Source: Aureimonas fodinaquatilis
GTDB lineage: Bacteria > Pseudomonadota > Alphaproteobacteria > Rhizobiales > Rhizobiaceae
Assembly: GCF_008369445.1 (NCBI RefSeq)
Contig: NZ_VTWH01000002.1
Coordinates: 1,064,988-1,128,987, forward strand
DNA length: 64,000 nucleotides
Direction of reading: 5' to 3'
A model generated the notes under the pieces. The model was not told the origin of the DNA. It worked only from the letters and a program-made list of their open reading frames with translations, and did not search any database. Below, piece by piece: positions 9,859 to 17,789 of the stretch. The stretch's first letter is position 1. Each line of letters starts with the position of its first letter. Position numbers and translations under genes: made by a program.

Positions 9859-10200
9859 CCCAAGCAATTTCAGCGAAAGTGCGAAGCGGTTTTGCGTCCG
9901 AAATTGCGCCAGCAAAAAAAGCAATTTCCGCAAATGTGCGAAGCGGCTTTGCGTCTGAAATTGCGTCAACGAACAAGCCGCTTCAACAAAGCACGAAGCG
10001 GCTTCGCATCCGTAACTCGCTCAACAAAAATCCAATGTCAGCGTGTCGTGATGTGGTTTCGCGCGCGAATTCAAGCGAGCTCAGCTGAGACTTCAGAAGG
10101 CACTGACGCCACTGCATAGCCGCATGTGCAAATGATCTTTTGCCTTCAGCCCGGCCAAGAGTGTCGGGATCTGAACTCACAACTTTAGACCATATCCGTA
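9859..10200. other. intergenic region after slt, mostly repeat array
   Basis: About 340 bases without a credible gene. The left half holds three palindromic repeat units (described separately). The right half (about 10030-10200) shows nothing recognised. Open frames across it are low-complexity readings of the repeat. Confidence 0.6.
9864..10020. repeat. tandem array of three 44-bp palindromic repeats
   Basis: Three units of exactly 44 bases (9864-9907, 9921-9964, 9977-10020) are separated by 12-13 bases, a period of about 56-57. Units one and two begin GCAATTTC and end GAAATTGC, so the ends can pair. The core reads GTGCGAAGCGGTTTTGCGTC or close to it. The third unit is degenerate. The same family, with the same length and period, recurs at 39075-39286. 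The core resembles palindromic intergenic repeats that I recall from Rhizobium and Mesorhizobium genomes; that relation was not checked. Confidence 0.85.
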
Positions 10201-10226
10201 AAAAAGCCCCGCTGAAACAACGGGGC
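10201..10226 (-). terminator. second rho-independent terminator of porin 1
   Basis: On the minus strand the stem GCCCCG/CGGGGC (10206-10211 and 10221-10226) is followed by a run of U. It lies just beyond the first terminator of the same gene and probably acts as a back-up. Confidence 0.8.
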
Positions 10227-10229
10227 ACA

Positions 10230-10256
10230 AAAAAAGGCCGATCCGAGGATCGGCCT
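10230..10256 (-). terminator. rho-independent terminator of porin 1
   Basis: A near-perfect stem AGGCCGATC/GATCGGCCT (10235-10256) is followed on the minus strand by a U run, 24 bases beyond the porin stop codon. The run of A and T on both sides could also stop plus-strand transcripts. Confidence 0.88.
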
Positions 10257-10279
10257 TTTCTGTTAATCGACAGAGCCGA

Positions 10280-11536
10280 TTAGAAGTTACGCTGAATGCG
10301 CAGGAAGCCCTTGGTCTGGTCAACTTCACCAACCGAAGGACCGAAGTCTACGTTGGTGTACTGAACTTCAGCCAACAGGTTCAGGTTCTTGGTCAGGTCG
10401 TAGCCCAGGTTACCAACGATCGAGTAGTAGTCACCCGTAGCCGTTGTGTAGACTGGTACAGCGGTTGGCAGGAAGCCTGTCAGGAACGCTGTGTCAAAGG
10501 TCTTACCAATCTGACCAGCGATACCAGCCTTAACCTTGCCGAACTGCTGAGTGTAACCAGCGCCGACGCTCCACTCGAGAACCAAAGGAATGGCTCCTGG
10601 AGTTGCGTTGACAATGGTGCCCGTGCCAGCAGAGCTGATCGAGAATGCATTGCCGAGGCCATCGATCGTAGCATAGACCGTTGGGTCGAATGCATAGTGA
10701 CCTTCAACCTTGAACTGCGAATCTGCAACCAGCAGATCCTTCAAGAGAACGCCTGCCTTCAGAGCGAACGCATCGTTGCTTCCGTCCACGCCGATTGCTG
10801 GCAGGTATGGGAAGCCGTACGACAGGTAGGAGACGCCGCCAATAGTGGTGTAGCGGTTGATGTCGCCTGAGTTGTAGGTCTCGTCGTAAACTGCCGAGAG
10901 GTATGCACCACCCCATGCGCCGGTGTAAGCCAGCTTACCATGAACGTCTGGAGCAATGTCGCCTGTACGGTCGTCTTCAAGACCGATCGAAGCTGCAAAG
11001 CCACCCGAAGCAAAGGTGTAGGAAATCTGGTTGGTGCGGAAGTCACCAATGACGAGATCGGTGTCGGTCAGAAGACCGTCTTCGATGCCGCCGATGTTGT
11101 TCGACCACATTGTGTCGCGGTAACCAGCAAGGAAGCCGCCGAGCTGCAAGTAAGCCTGGTTCATTGCAATGCCGTCACCAGCAGTCAGACCATTGGTGGC
11201 CTGAAGACGGATGTAAGCGCGCAGAGTGCCCAGATCTGTCTCTTCACGAACGTCGAAGTTCAAACGAGCGCGAACAGCGGAACCAGCCTGGTAGTCATCG
11301 CCTTCGAGGTTAGTCGCAGGGGAGCCAGCAACATTGTACTGGAACCGGACGTAACCGCTGGTCTTGATGCAGGTTTCTGTGCCTGGGATGTAGTAGAAAC
11401 CGGTGCCGTATACGTCGCAAACGCGAACATATTCAACTGGCTCTGGTTCAACGATTACGATCGCGTCAGCTGCGCGAGCGCCTGAAACTGCAACGAGTGC
11501 CGCAGCGGAGCCGAGAAGAAGGCTCTTAATGTTCAT
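10280..11536 (-). CDS. alphaproteobacterial porin (Omp2b/RopA type), copy 1
   Basis: An outer-membrane beta-barrel porin of 418 residues. The start MNIKSLLLGSAAALVAVSG gives a signal peptide cleaved near ARAADA; the longer open frame reads through the leader and is not used. The mature N-terminus (EYVRVCDVYG, then GFYYIPGTETCIKTSGYVRF) carries two conserved cysteines, as in rhizobial and Brucella porins. The REETDLGTLRAYIRLQ strand is typical. The C-terminus ends in phenylalanine (LRIQRNF), the signal for barrel assembly. It is a diverged paralogue of the porin at 12311-13480, with the same signal peptide but quite different outer loops. A possible CtrA box lies about 217 bases upstream. Confidence 0.93.
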   Translation of the reverse strand: MNIKSLLLGSAAALVAVSGARAADAIVIVEPEPVEYVRVCDVYGTGFYYIPGTETCIKTSGYVRFQYNVAGSPATNLEGDDYQAGSAVRARLNFDVREETDLGTLRAYIRLQATNGLTAGDGIAMNQAYLQLGGFLAGYRDTMWSNNIGGIEDGLLTDTDLVIGDFRTNQISYTFASGGFAASIGLEDDRTGDIAPDVHGKLAYTGAWGGAYLSAVYDETYNSGDINRYTTIGGVSYLSYGFPYLPAIGVDGSNDAFALKAGVLLKDLLVADSQFKVEGHYAFDPTVYATIDGLGNAFSISSAGTGTIVNATPGAIPLVLEWSVGAGYTQQFGKVKAGIAGQIGKTFDTAFLTGFLPTAVPVYTTATGDYYSIVGNLGYDLTKNLNLLAEVQYTNVDFGPSVGEVDQTKGFLRIQRNF

Positions 11537-11629
11537 TTCCTGACCTCCAGTCAAGTTTACAGGTAGGGTTGGGCCTTTTTCCGAAGGACAGCCTTCCCTG
11601 CCCCATCCCCTTGAAAGTGGCAGGTTCGT
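11537..11629 (-). promoter_or_regulatory. 5' leader of porin 1, duplicated in porin 2
   Basis: The 93 bases before the porin ATG are identical, apart from a single-base indel next to the start codon, to the 94 bases before the second porin (13481-13574). The leader contains the ribosome binding site (GGAGGTCAGG) and short stems. Identity breaks off sharply at the distal end, while the coding parts have diverged, so the leader appears either conserved for function or recently copied. Confidence 0.75.
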
Positions 11630-11752
11630 CCCCCCGCCGGCTTTCGAGGTCGACAATAGCTACCAGCGGTTTCGACGCAATCATTAAAACCACCAGTTGC
11701 GGCCGATGAAGTATCTTGGCCACAGTGCTGTTGCGAATTCGCCACGCTTATC

Positions 11753-11767
11753 TTAACGAACCGTTAA
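11753..11767 (-). promoter_or_regulatory. possible CtrA binding box upstream of porin 1
   Basis: The motif TTAA-N7-TTAA is present exactly (TTAACGAACCGTTAA on the plus strand). This is the full-length recognition pattern of the cell-cycle regulator CtrA in Alphaproteobacteria. It lies 217 bases upstream of the porin start codon. Motif only; function is inferred. Confidence 0.45.
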
Positions 11768-11975
11768 ATTTTGCCCCATTTCCGGCATTTCCGGGCCTTC
11801 CATCGACCTGACGTATACCCAGGAAACAACCAAAAATAGAGTGCAATTGATAGAGGAATCGGTAGAATCACGCCAAATTTCCATTCGAAGTTGCGCTTCA
11901 CAACAGCAAATTAACGCTTTGGAGTTAGCCGAAGCAGCGAATCCTAAGCCGACAATTTATTAGTCAGCCAATGTT

Positions 11976-12194
11976 TTACGGCCATGCCTGGCACCTGAAA
12001 CAGACCTGCCATCCACGCGGCGCCGGGTCTTTTCTGAAGAGTCTGGACGGATGAAAGCACTCCGGACAGCGACCATCGTGAATTGCCATCGACTTTCGTC
12101 GGGCGTATTCCCCCGCGCCGTGTCGTGATTTTGAAAGTGGAGGATAGTGGCAGATATCGTCTGTCAGCTCGCGAAACCTGCCCTGCAGGCGCAT
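11976..12194 (-). CDS. possible small zinc-ribbon-like protein
   Basis: A 72-codon open frame between the two porins. Its last third has two CxxC pairs (GRCPECFHPS and QVCFRCQAW) separated by about 18 residues, the pattern of a small zinc ribbon. An inner ATG at 12089 would give a 37-residue version holding only this domain. No clear ribosome binding site was found, and the frame lies directly downstream of the second porin's terminators. It may be a chance frame. It was not recognised as a known family. Confidence 0.3.
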   Translation of the reverse strand: MRLQGRFRELTDDICHYPPLSKSRHGAGEYARRKSMAIHDGRCPECFHPSRLFRKDPAPRGWQVCFRCQAWP

Positions 12195-12227
12195 AGTTTA
12201 ATCCCGCGGCCAGCGGAATGCAAAAAA

Positions 12228-12248
12228 CCCCGCCGCACAGCGACGGGG
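12228..12248 (-). terminator. second rho-independent terminator of porin 2
   Basis: On the minus strand a stem of the type CCCCG/CGGGG is followed by TTTTTT (plus-strand A run at 12222-12227). It is the distal member of a double terminator, the same arrangement as in porin 1. Confidence 0.78.
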
Positions 12249-12263
12249 CTCTGAAAATGCAAA

Positions 12264-12284
12264 GGGCCCGGCAATGCCGGGCCC
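12264..12284 (-). terminator. rho-independent terminator of porin 2
   Basis: The stem GGGCCCGGC/GCCGGGCCC with a three-base loop lies 27 bases beyond the porin stop, followed by a short U tract. It is very stable. Confidence 0.8.
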
Positions 12285-12310
12285 TTCCCTCCTCAGATAA
12301 ATCTGAAGAA

Positions 12311-13480
12311 TTAGAAGCTGCGCTGCAAGCGAACGAAGCCTGAAGTCGTGCCTTCGGTCGCATCAACGGTGGAGCCTGCAACAGCTGGAATGTCCAGGTG
12401 CTCGTAGGAGATTTCCGTCAACAGGCCGAGATTGTCGGTGATGTCGTAGCCGATGTTACCAACCAGGTTGTAAACGTCGATTGGATCGCCACCAGCAACC
12501 AGAACGTCGTCGAATGTCTGACCATAACGACCAGCGAAGGCGAACGAGAAGTCGCCGAAGCCGAAGCTGTAACCAGCGCCCGCAGTCCACAGCAGCGGCA
12601 GAGCGTCGCCAACCAGAACCGAGTCAACCGTTGCAAAGTCTGTCTCGTCGAGAGCGTAAGTGCCTTCGATCTTGAAGGTTGAGTCTGCCATCAGCAGATC
12701 CGTGACCCAGAGGCCGCCCTTGAATGCTGTGCCTTCGCCCAGATCCGAAGGTGCGCCGTAATAGTCAGCCTCACCGTCGTAAACGGCAGCAACATATGCA
12801 CCGCCCCAAGCGCCGCTATAGGCAACCTTGCCAACAACGTCGATCGAGTTTTCGGAAACCGAAGGACCACCTGGGAATTCTTCGCCGGTGTCAGTGAAAA
12901 CTGGGTTTTCAACGCTGAGCGTGCCGGTGATGCCGTCAACCGCATAGGTGTAGGACAGAACGTTGGCCGTTACGTCACCAACTGCCAGATCGGTGTCGGT
13001 GAGCAAGCCATCGTCTGCGCCGCCGATGTCGGAAGTCCAGAGCGAGTCATAATAACCAGCGGTCAGGCCAGCCAGCTGCAGGTAGGCCTGCGTCATCTGG
13101 AAGTTGGCATCTGATCCATTGGTGTTCTGTGCCTGCAGACGGACGAAGCCGCGCAGTGTGCCCAGATCAGTTTCTTCACGAATATCGAAGTTCAAACGGC
13201 CGCGAACGCGTGATACTGCGTCGTAACCACCACCGAAATCGCCAGCGCCGGTGTCCAGCTTGGCATTGCCGTTGAAGTTGTACTGGTAACGGACGTAGCC
13301 GCCGATCTTAATGCAGGTCTCTGTGCCTGGCATATAGTAAAAGCCTGCGCCGTAAACGTCGCAAACGCGAACGTATTCAGCTGGCTCGGGCTCAGCGATG
13401 ACAACCGCATCAGCAGCGCGAGCACCGGATACTGCGACGAGAACTGCCGCGGAGCCGAGAAGAAGGCTCTTAATGTTCAT
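12311..13480 (-). CDS. alphaproteobacterial porin (Omp2b/RopA type), copy 2
   Basis: A 389-residue paralogue of the porin at 10280-11536. It has the same signal peptide (MNIKSLLLGSAAVLVAVSG, cleaved near ARAADA), the same paired cysteines (RVCDVYG and TETCIKIGGY), the REETDLGTLRGFVRLQ strand and a terminal phenylalanine (FVRLQRSF). The middle of the barrel differs strongly and is more acidic, so the two channels probably differ in selectivity or in exposed loops. It carries the same leader as copy 1 and its own double terminator, so it is an independent transcription unit. Tandem porin paralogues are common in this order. Confidence 0.93.
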   Translation of the reverse strand: MNIKSLLLGSAAVLVAVSGARAADAVVIAEPEPAEYVRVCDVYGAGFYYMPGTETCIKIGGYVRYQYNFNGNAKLDTGAGDFGGGYDAVSRVRGRLNFDIREETDLGTLRGFVRLQAQNTNGSDANFQMTQAYLQLAGLTAGYYDSLWTSDIGGADDGLLTDTDLAVGDVTANVLSYTYAVDGITGTLSVENPVFTDTGEEFPGGPSVSENSIDVVGKVAYSGAWGGAYVAAVYDGEADYYGAPSDLGEGTAFKGGLWVTDLLMADSTFKIEGTYALDETDFATVDSVLVGDALPLLWTAGAGYSFGFGDFSFAFAGRYGQTFDDVLVAGGDPIDVYNLVGNIGYDITDNLGLLTEISYEHLDIPAVAGSTVDATEGTTSGFVRLQRSF

Positions 13481-13574
13481 TTTCCTGACCTCCAGTCAAG
13501 TTTACAGGTAGGGTTGGGCCTTTTTCCGAAGGACAGCCTTCCCTGCCCCATCCCCTTGAAAGTGGCAGGTTCGT
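13481..13574 (-). promoter_or_regulatory. 5' leader of porin 2, duplicated in porin 1
   Basis: The second copy of the near-identical leader described at 11537-11629. Beyond 13574 the two upstream regions share nothing obvious, and no TTAA-N7-TTAA box was seen in the region upstream of this copy. Promoter control may therefore differ while post-transcriptional control is shared. Confidence 0.75.
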
Positions 13575-13857
13575 ACCCGCCTTCTTTCATCCTCTAAACT
13601 ATTATCTGATGTCCTTTACAACAATGGATAAAGCGCGCAAATTAGCGAACAGACGGCGCTCATATAAGATTTGTTGTACAGATGGCACGATTTTACTACT
13701 CATGGTCTATGCAACCATGAAGTCATAGCCAGTCATTACTACCGCAGGTTTTGTGGATTAACTTGTCATAAACACGTCCGCGCGCAACCGCACGTGGTAA
13801 ATTATTGTATGAAATGCAATAACTACTACTTTAAATAGCAAATCCGTTGGCGCGCCG
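13575..13857. promoter_or_regulatory. AT-rich upstream region of porin 2
   Basis: A 283-base AT-rich stretch that must contain the porin 2 promoter on the minus strand. It includes a short inverted repeat CATGGT/ACCATG (13701-13706 and 13714-13719). No gene is present and no promoter boxes were assigned. Confidence 0.4.
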
Positions 13858-16479
13858 TCATAAGCGATGGATCGGCACGCCCAGCGGCGCAAAATCGCGC
13901 TCACGGCAGGTGAGGATGATAACCTGAACGGTCTGGGCAGCCTTCATCAAAGCCAGATGCATGCGGGCCAGTCGCACCTCATCCGTGTTCACCAGTGCAT
14001 CGTCCAGGATAACTGATGCAGGATTGCCCGCCTTCACCAGCAATTCCGCCATGGCCAGCCGCGTTACAACCGCGATCTGCTCACGCGCGCCAACGGATAG
14101 CCTGTGAAAGTCTTCCTCAACGCCACCGCGATGCAGGCTGAGAATCTCAAGTGTCTGATCGTTAAAATCCAGCGCACTGTCTGGCTGAATCAGGCGCAGA
14201 TAAGGAGTGACCGTGCTTTTGATCGGCGCCAGCCAATGGTCTCTCGCAGCCTTCTGGCAATCCTGAAGAGTGGAATGGAGCAGTCTGGCGGCCTCTGCTT
14301 CGAGTCGCAGGCGATCAATGCGGGCGCACACTGTCTGGATTTCGCCTTCAACCCGGGTGATGCTTTCGCCCAGCGCCGAAGCCCCCTCCACCCGCAATTC
14401 GCCTTCCAGCGAATGAATATCGCGAAGCAGATCATCCAGCGTTTTAGCCAGTTGCGCCACCGCACGCTCGGCCCGCTGCAATTCCAACCGGTTCGCTTCG
14501 GGATCTGCATTGTCCACCGCGCGACATTGCGCCTGATGGATTGCCCGTTTTTCCTGCTCGTTCCGCTGTGCCAAGGCAACAGCTTTTTCAAGCTCTGCAT
14601 CGGACATGACAGCAAGTGATTGCTCCAGCCTTTGCTGCAGGTCACTCTTTATATCCAGGCGATGCTCATGGTCCGCTTTTGCACGGATCAGCTTTTCATT
14701 GTAGCCGCTCAGACTCCTGCGCGCGCCGTCGCGCGCCGCTTCCTTGCTTGCCCAATTTTCGCGGGCGCTGCGGCGCGCATCCTGAACAGTTTGCCAGTCC
14801 TCCGCCGGTCCTTCCAAAACGGGCAGTGCTGCCAGTTGACCCTCTGCCACTGTCAATGCGTGACGCAGCGCATCAATGCCATCTGGTGCGATCCGCAACA
14901 GGTCTGCTTGCCGCGCCGCCAGACTTCGGGCGGTCGTTTCCTGATCCAGAACGCGTTGGCGGGCGTCTTCAACACTTGCTACACCTGCTTTGAAAATCAG
15001 TTCCTGCCATTCGTGCCGGGCAGCTTCGGCCCTGCGCGAGTGTTCATCAGCTCCACCACCCGGGCGGATCAGAAGCTGACCAAAGCCCTGCAGAAAGAAT
15101 GTGCGCTGCCTGCCAATCGGAAGCCCATCGTCAATTGCGACCAAGGCTCCTTCTTCGTCACGGACTTCATTTCCGGCCTGCGGAAGAAACTGCGCAATCG
15201 GCACCGCGGCCGACATTCTTATCTGCGCCTCCCGAAGCGCGCTCCACGCCTGTTCAATTTCCTTCAGCATTGCTGCATTGACCGGCCGGGCGGTTGCCGA
15301 CCGTTTCAACTCCTGCAGATGCTCAACAATGGCGCCGGCATCCTTGCTGCGCTGGCGCAACGATGCAACGTCCTTTTCCAGCGCGATCTGTTGTTGCCGG
15401 TTCTGCGCAGCTTCTACTGCCTGCTCGGCTTTATCCACAACGTCGCGCGCCGAATTGACTTCGGCATCTTTGGCCTCGCAGTCTGCGGTCGCCTGACCAT
15501 GCTTCTCCTGAAGCTCTGCCAGCGCATCCGACGCGGCCTGCCAGGCTCGCTTTGCCTGCTCCAGCTCTTCACGCAGTTTCGTCCGCTGCGTCAGGCTTTC
15601 CACATGCTGTTTCAGGGCGAGTTCCGCCGCGCTTGCGTGAAATTCCGACTCGCGAACGCCATCCTGCAGGCGTGCTATTGAATCCGCCGCCTGTCGTGCA
15701 GCCTCCAATGCCTCGCGCTCTTTGCGCTCCTGATCATTCTTCTTATAGCCAGCCAGCGTTAGACGGCGCTGTTCCAGCCGCTCCAAACGCTGCTCATACA
15801 GGCTGTGTCGCTCTCGCAGGACTTTCAGTTCATCATTGAAGGCAGCCAGTTCGTCTTCCGCCAATCGCAGCGGCGAATCTGCCTTTTGCCGTAGTGCCGC
15901 GGTAAAAAACCTGTCCTGAAGCGCCTTTGCTGCGCCAAGTATTGCGCGCCCACGCTCACCGCCCAGAATTTGTCCGACCTCGCCTTCCAGCGAGGATGTG
16001 AGCGCATTCTTACCCAGGCCAACATCCAACCCCAGTGGCGAGCGGCCCTGCTCCACCCACAAAAGGCCAAATGTGCCCTGATGTTCCAGAAGTTTGGGCT
16101 CAGTGTTCTTCGGGTGCGCGAACCCCAGCAGCTCCGCCAGCTTGTCTTCCACGGCATCGCCCCGCAAGGACCCGCCATTCCAGGAAAGCTCCGCCTCTGC
16201 CTTTTGCAAAAATGCCTTTCGCAGAACATAGGTCTGCTGACCCAGCGAGAACCCGACCGTTACTTCCGGCCGCCCGGTGCCATTGTATGGTGCAAACGAC
16301 TTGACCACACCGGTGGTGGAACGGTGCCGGTGAAAAAATGCGGCCCGAAGCGCGGTGAGCAAAGTGGATTTGCCCGCTTCATTGCTGCCAGCGATGACAT
16401 TCAATCCCGGTTGCAATTCCGGCAATGTCACATCGCCCAGCGCACCGAAACCCAGAACGGAGAGAGAAAGAAGCTGCAT
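13858..16479 (-). CDS. SbcC/YhaN-like AAA ATPase of DNA repair
   Basis: An 873-residue SMC/Rad50-type ATPase. The start at MQLLSLSVLGFGAL lies 1 base after the stop of the nuclease gene, so the two are translationally coupled. The Walker A motif GSNEAGKST is at residues 31-39. Long coiled-coil arms fill about 190-410 and 520-740. Near the C-terminus are a signature region (FHRLSVGAREQIAV) and a Walker B motif (ASVILDDALVNTD). No CxxC zinc hook was seen between the arms, which points to the YhaN-like branch rather than classical SbcC. With its partner it probably processes DNA ends or hairpins in the cytoplasm; the exact substrate is unknown. Confidence 0.88.
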   Translation of the reverse strand: MQLLSLSVLGFGALGDVTLPELQPGLNVIAGSNEAGKSTLLTALRAAFFHRHRSTTGVVKSFAPYNGTGRPEVTVGFSLGQQTYVLRKAFLQKAEAELSWNGGSLRGDAVEDKLAELLGFAHPKNTEPKLLEHQGTFGLLWVEQGRSPLGLDVGLGKNALTSSLEGEVGQILGGERGRAILGAAKALQDRFFTAALRQKADSPLRLAEDELAAFNDELKVLRERHSLYEQRLERLEQRRLTLAGYKKNDQERKEREALEAARQAADSIARLQDGVRESEFHASAAELALKQHVESLTQRTKLREELEQAKRAWQAASDALAELQEKHGQATADCEAKDAEVNSARDVVDKAEQAVEAAQNRQQQIALEKDVASLRQRSKDAGAIVEHLQELKRSATARPVNAAMLKEIEQAWSALREAQIRMSAAVPIAQFLPQAGNEVRDEEGALVAIDDGLPIGRQRTFFLQGFGQLLIRPGGGADEHSRRAEAARHEWQELIFKAGVASVEDARQRVLDQETTARSLAARQADLLRIAPDGIDALRHALTVAEGQLAALPVLEGPAEDWQTVQDARRSARENWASKEAARDGARRSLSGYNEKLIRAKADHEHRLDIKSDLQQRLEQSLAVMSDAELEKAVALAQRNEQEKRAIHQAQCRAVDNADPEANRLELQRAERAVAQLAKTLDDLLRDIHSLEGELRVEGASALGESITRVEGEIQTVCARIDRLRLEAEAARLLHSTLQDCQKAARDHWLAPIKSTVTPYLRLIQPDSALDFNDQTLEILSLHRGGVEEDFHRLSVGAREQIAVVTRLAMAELLVKAGNPASVILDDALVNTDEVRLARMHLALMKAAQTVQVIILTCRERDFAPLGVPIHRL

Positions 16480-16480
16480 T

Positions 16481-17611
16481 TCAGGACCCGCCGAGCCGAC
16501 GATGTTCAACATAGGCCATGCGCAACGCCATGGATGCCGCCTCGCGCTGAGGATCTGAAGGGTCCGCGGCTTTTGCCCGCAGCAGCTCTATCGCCTCGCG
16601 CACGAAGCCCGCGACATCGATGCCGGCAAGATCGTCCTCGTCCGGGGCATCCAGAAGATCATCATCTTTGACCCGCAGATCAAAAAGGCGCGAATGCCAG
16701 TATTTCAACCGCTCTTCCAATGCCACCCTTTCGCGCAGATTGACGCTGCCGGACAAAGCAAGATTGATCAACGTATCTGCCGGTTGCGGCAATTGCGCCA
16801 TTGCATCGTCCAGCACCGCAATATCGCCGTTGAGTGAAAGCGCCATGTTTTTCCAGACAAACCGTCCGGTTGCCTGAGCATCTATGCGAGGAGTTGCACC
16901 GGGCCCGTCTATTTCCACAATAACGACATGGCCTGGCCGATTGGCGGGGTAACGGTCTGGTTCCGGCGTGCCGGAATAAACCGTGCGTGGCGCAATTTCG
17001 ACAAAGCCGTGCCAATCTCCCAACGCCAGATAATCCAACTGCGCCGAGACGGCACGTGTATCGGAGATAGGGTTAAGACTTTCAGCCTTTTCAGGCAGAC
17101 GACCCAGAACCGCGCCATGAGCCAGACCGATGCGGACGGCGCCTGGGCGGGTTTGCGCATCGTCAAACCACTGCGTCAAATCACTGACCTCATGCCTGCG
17201 CACCAAAGGTGCGGGCAAAACGGCAACCTGGCCATCCTGCAATTCGATGATGTCCGGTTTGTCCGCAATGATAAGCTGCGGCCATTTGCCCGGCTGGCTG
17301 GTCAGCACTGCAATGCGGCTCCAGACAGAAACGGCCAATGCGGAATCATGATTGCCGGGCAACAAGATCCACGGGCCTGAAAAGCCCGACATCGCTTCCA
17401 ATGTGCGCACGATTTCCCGATCGGAAATTGTATTGTCGTCAAATGCGTCGCCTGCCACCAAAACAGCATGACACCCGCGCGCCTTGGCCAAAGCGGCTAT
17501 GCGCGCAACCACCGCAAAACGCTCTGCCCGCAATTCGCCGCGCTGATCGGGGCCGAATGAGCCAAACGGCTTGCCGACCTGCCAGTCTGCTGTGTGAAGA
17601 ATGCGGATCAT
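16481..17611 (-). CDS. SbcD/YhaO-like metallophosphoesterase nuclease
   Basis: A 376-residue DNA repair exonuclease of the Mre11/SbcD group. The calcineurin-like metal motifs appear in order: HTADWQVG (residues 6-13), LVAGDAFDD, LLPGNHDSA, a histidine in GLAHGAVLG, and LALGDWHGF. The C-terminal portion would contact the partner ATPase encoded 1 base downstream. Together they form a two-gene Mre11-Rad50-like operon, divergent from the carbonic anhydrase gene. It could equally be called YhaO; the nuclease class is clear. Confidence 0.9.
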   Translation of the reverse strand: MIRILHTADWQVGKPFGSFGPDQRGELRAERFAVVARIAALAKARGCHAVLVAGDAFDDNTISDREIVRTLEAMSGFSGPWILLPGNHDSALAVSVWSRIAVLTSQPGKWPQLIIADKPDIIELQDGQVAVLPAPLVRRHEVSDLTQWFDDAQTRPGAVRIGLAHGAVLGRLPEKAESLNPISDTRAVSAQLDYLALGDWHGFVEIAPRTVYSGTPEPDRYPANRPGHVVIVEIDGPGATPRIDAQATGRFVWKNMALSLNGDIAVLDDAMAQLPQPADTLINLALSGSVNLRERVALEERLKYWHSRLFDLRVKDDDLLDAPDEDDLAGIDVAGFVREAIELLRAKAADPSDPQREAASMALRMAYVEHRRLGGS

Positions 17612-17789
17612 AAATTCACTGCCAAGGATCGAAACGTCAGCGAAAGGAATTTCGCCTTTCTCTCTTCGCTACCTGTTTGGCCACCTCGCATCAACCTTCA
17701 TAAGGCTGCCCGCAGGCGGATTGCGAAAGACAAGCTTGATTCATGAGGCGGGCTATCGCACCCTCGCGCAACCATAAGGGGGAAAGCAC
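17612..17789. promoter_or_regulatory. divergent promoter region nuclease / carbonic anhydrase
   Basis: A 178-base region with no gene. The ribosome binding site AAGGGGGAAA precedes the carbonic anhydrase ATG. A small hairpin GCGAAAG/TTTCGC lies near 17639. No promoter boxes were assigned. Confidence 0.4.

Larger units (their letters stand above)
11630..12200. other. intergenic region between the two porins
   Basis: About 570 bases lie between the first porin's leader and the second porin's terminators. It holds a CtrA-like box (11753-11767) and a small cysteine-rich open frame (11976-12194, listed separately). The stretch 11770-11960 is AT-rich and nothing was recognised in it. Confidence 0.5.

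Noticed and set aside
9864-10020. CRISPR array
   Set aside because: The repeats are palindromic over their whole 44 bases, and the 12-13 base gaps are similar to one another rather than unique spacers. No cas genes are in the window.
9983-10228. 81-codon minus-strand frame downstream of porin 1
   Set aside because: It starts within a terminator hairpin and ends in the repeat array, with no coding signature.
11944-12381. 145-codon minus-strand frame overlapping the end of porin 2
   Set aside because: It runs through the two strong terminators and into the porin coding region in another frame.
14620-15681. Long plus-strand open frame opposite the SbcC-like gene
   Set aside because: It lies entirely antisense to a well-supported gene and shows no motif, which fits a GC-rich shadow frame.
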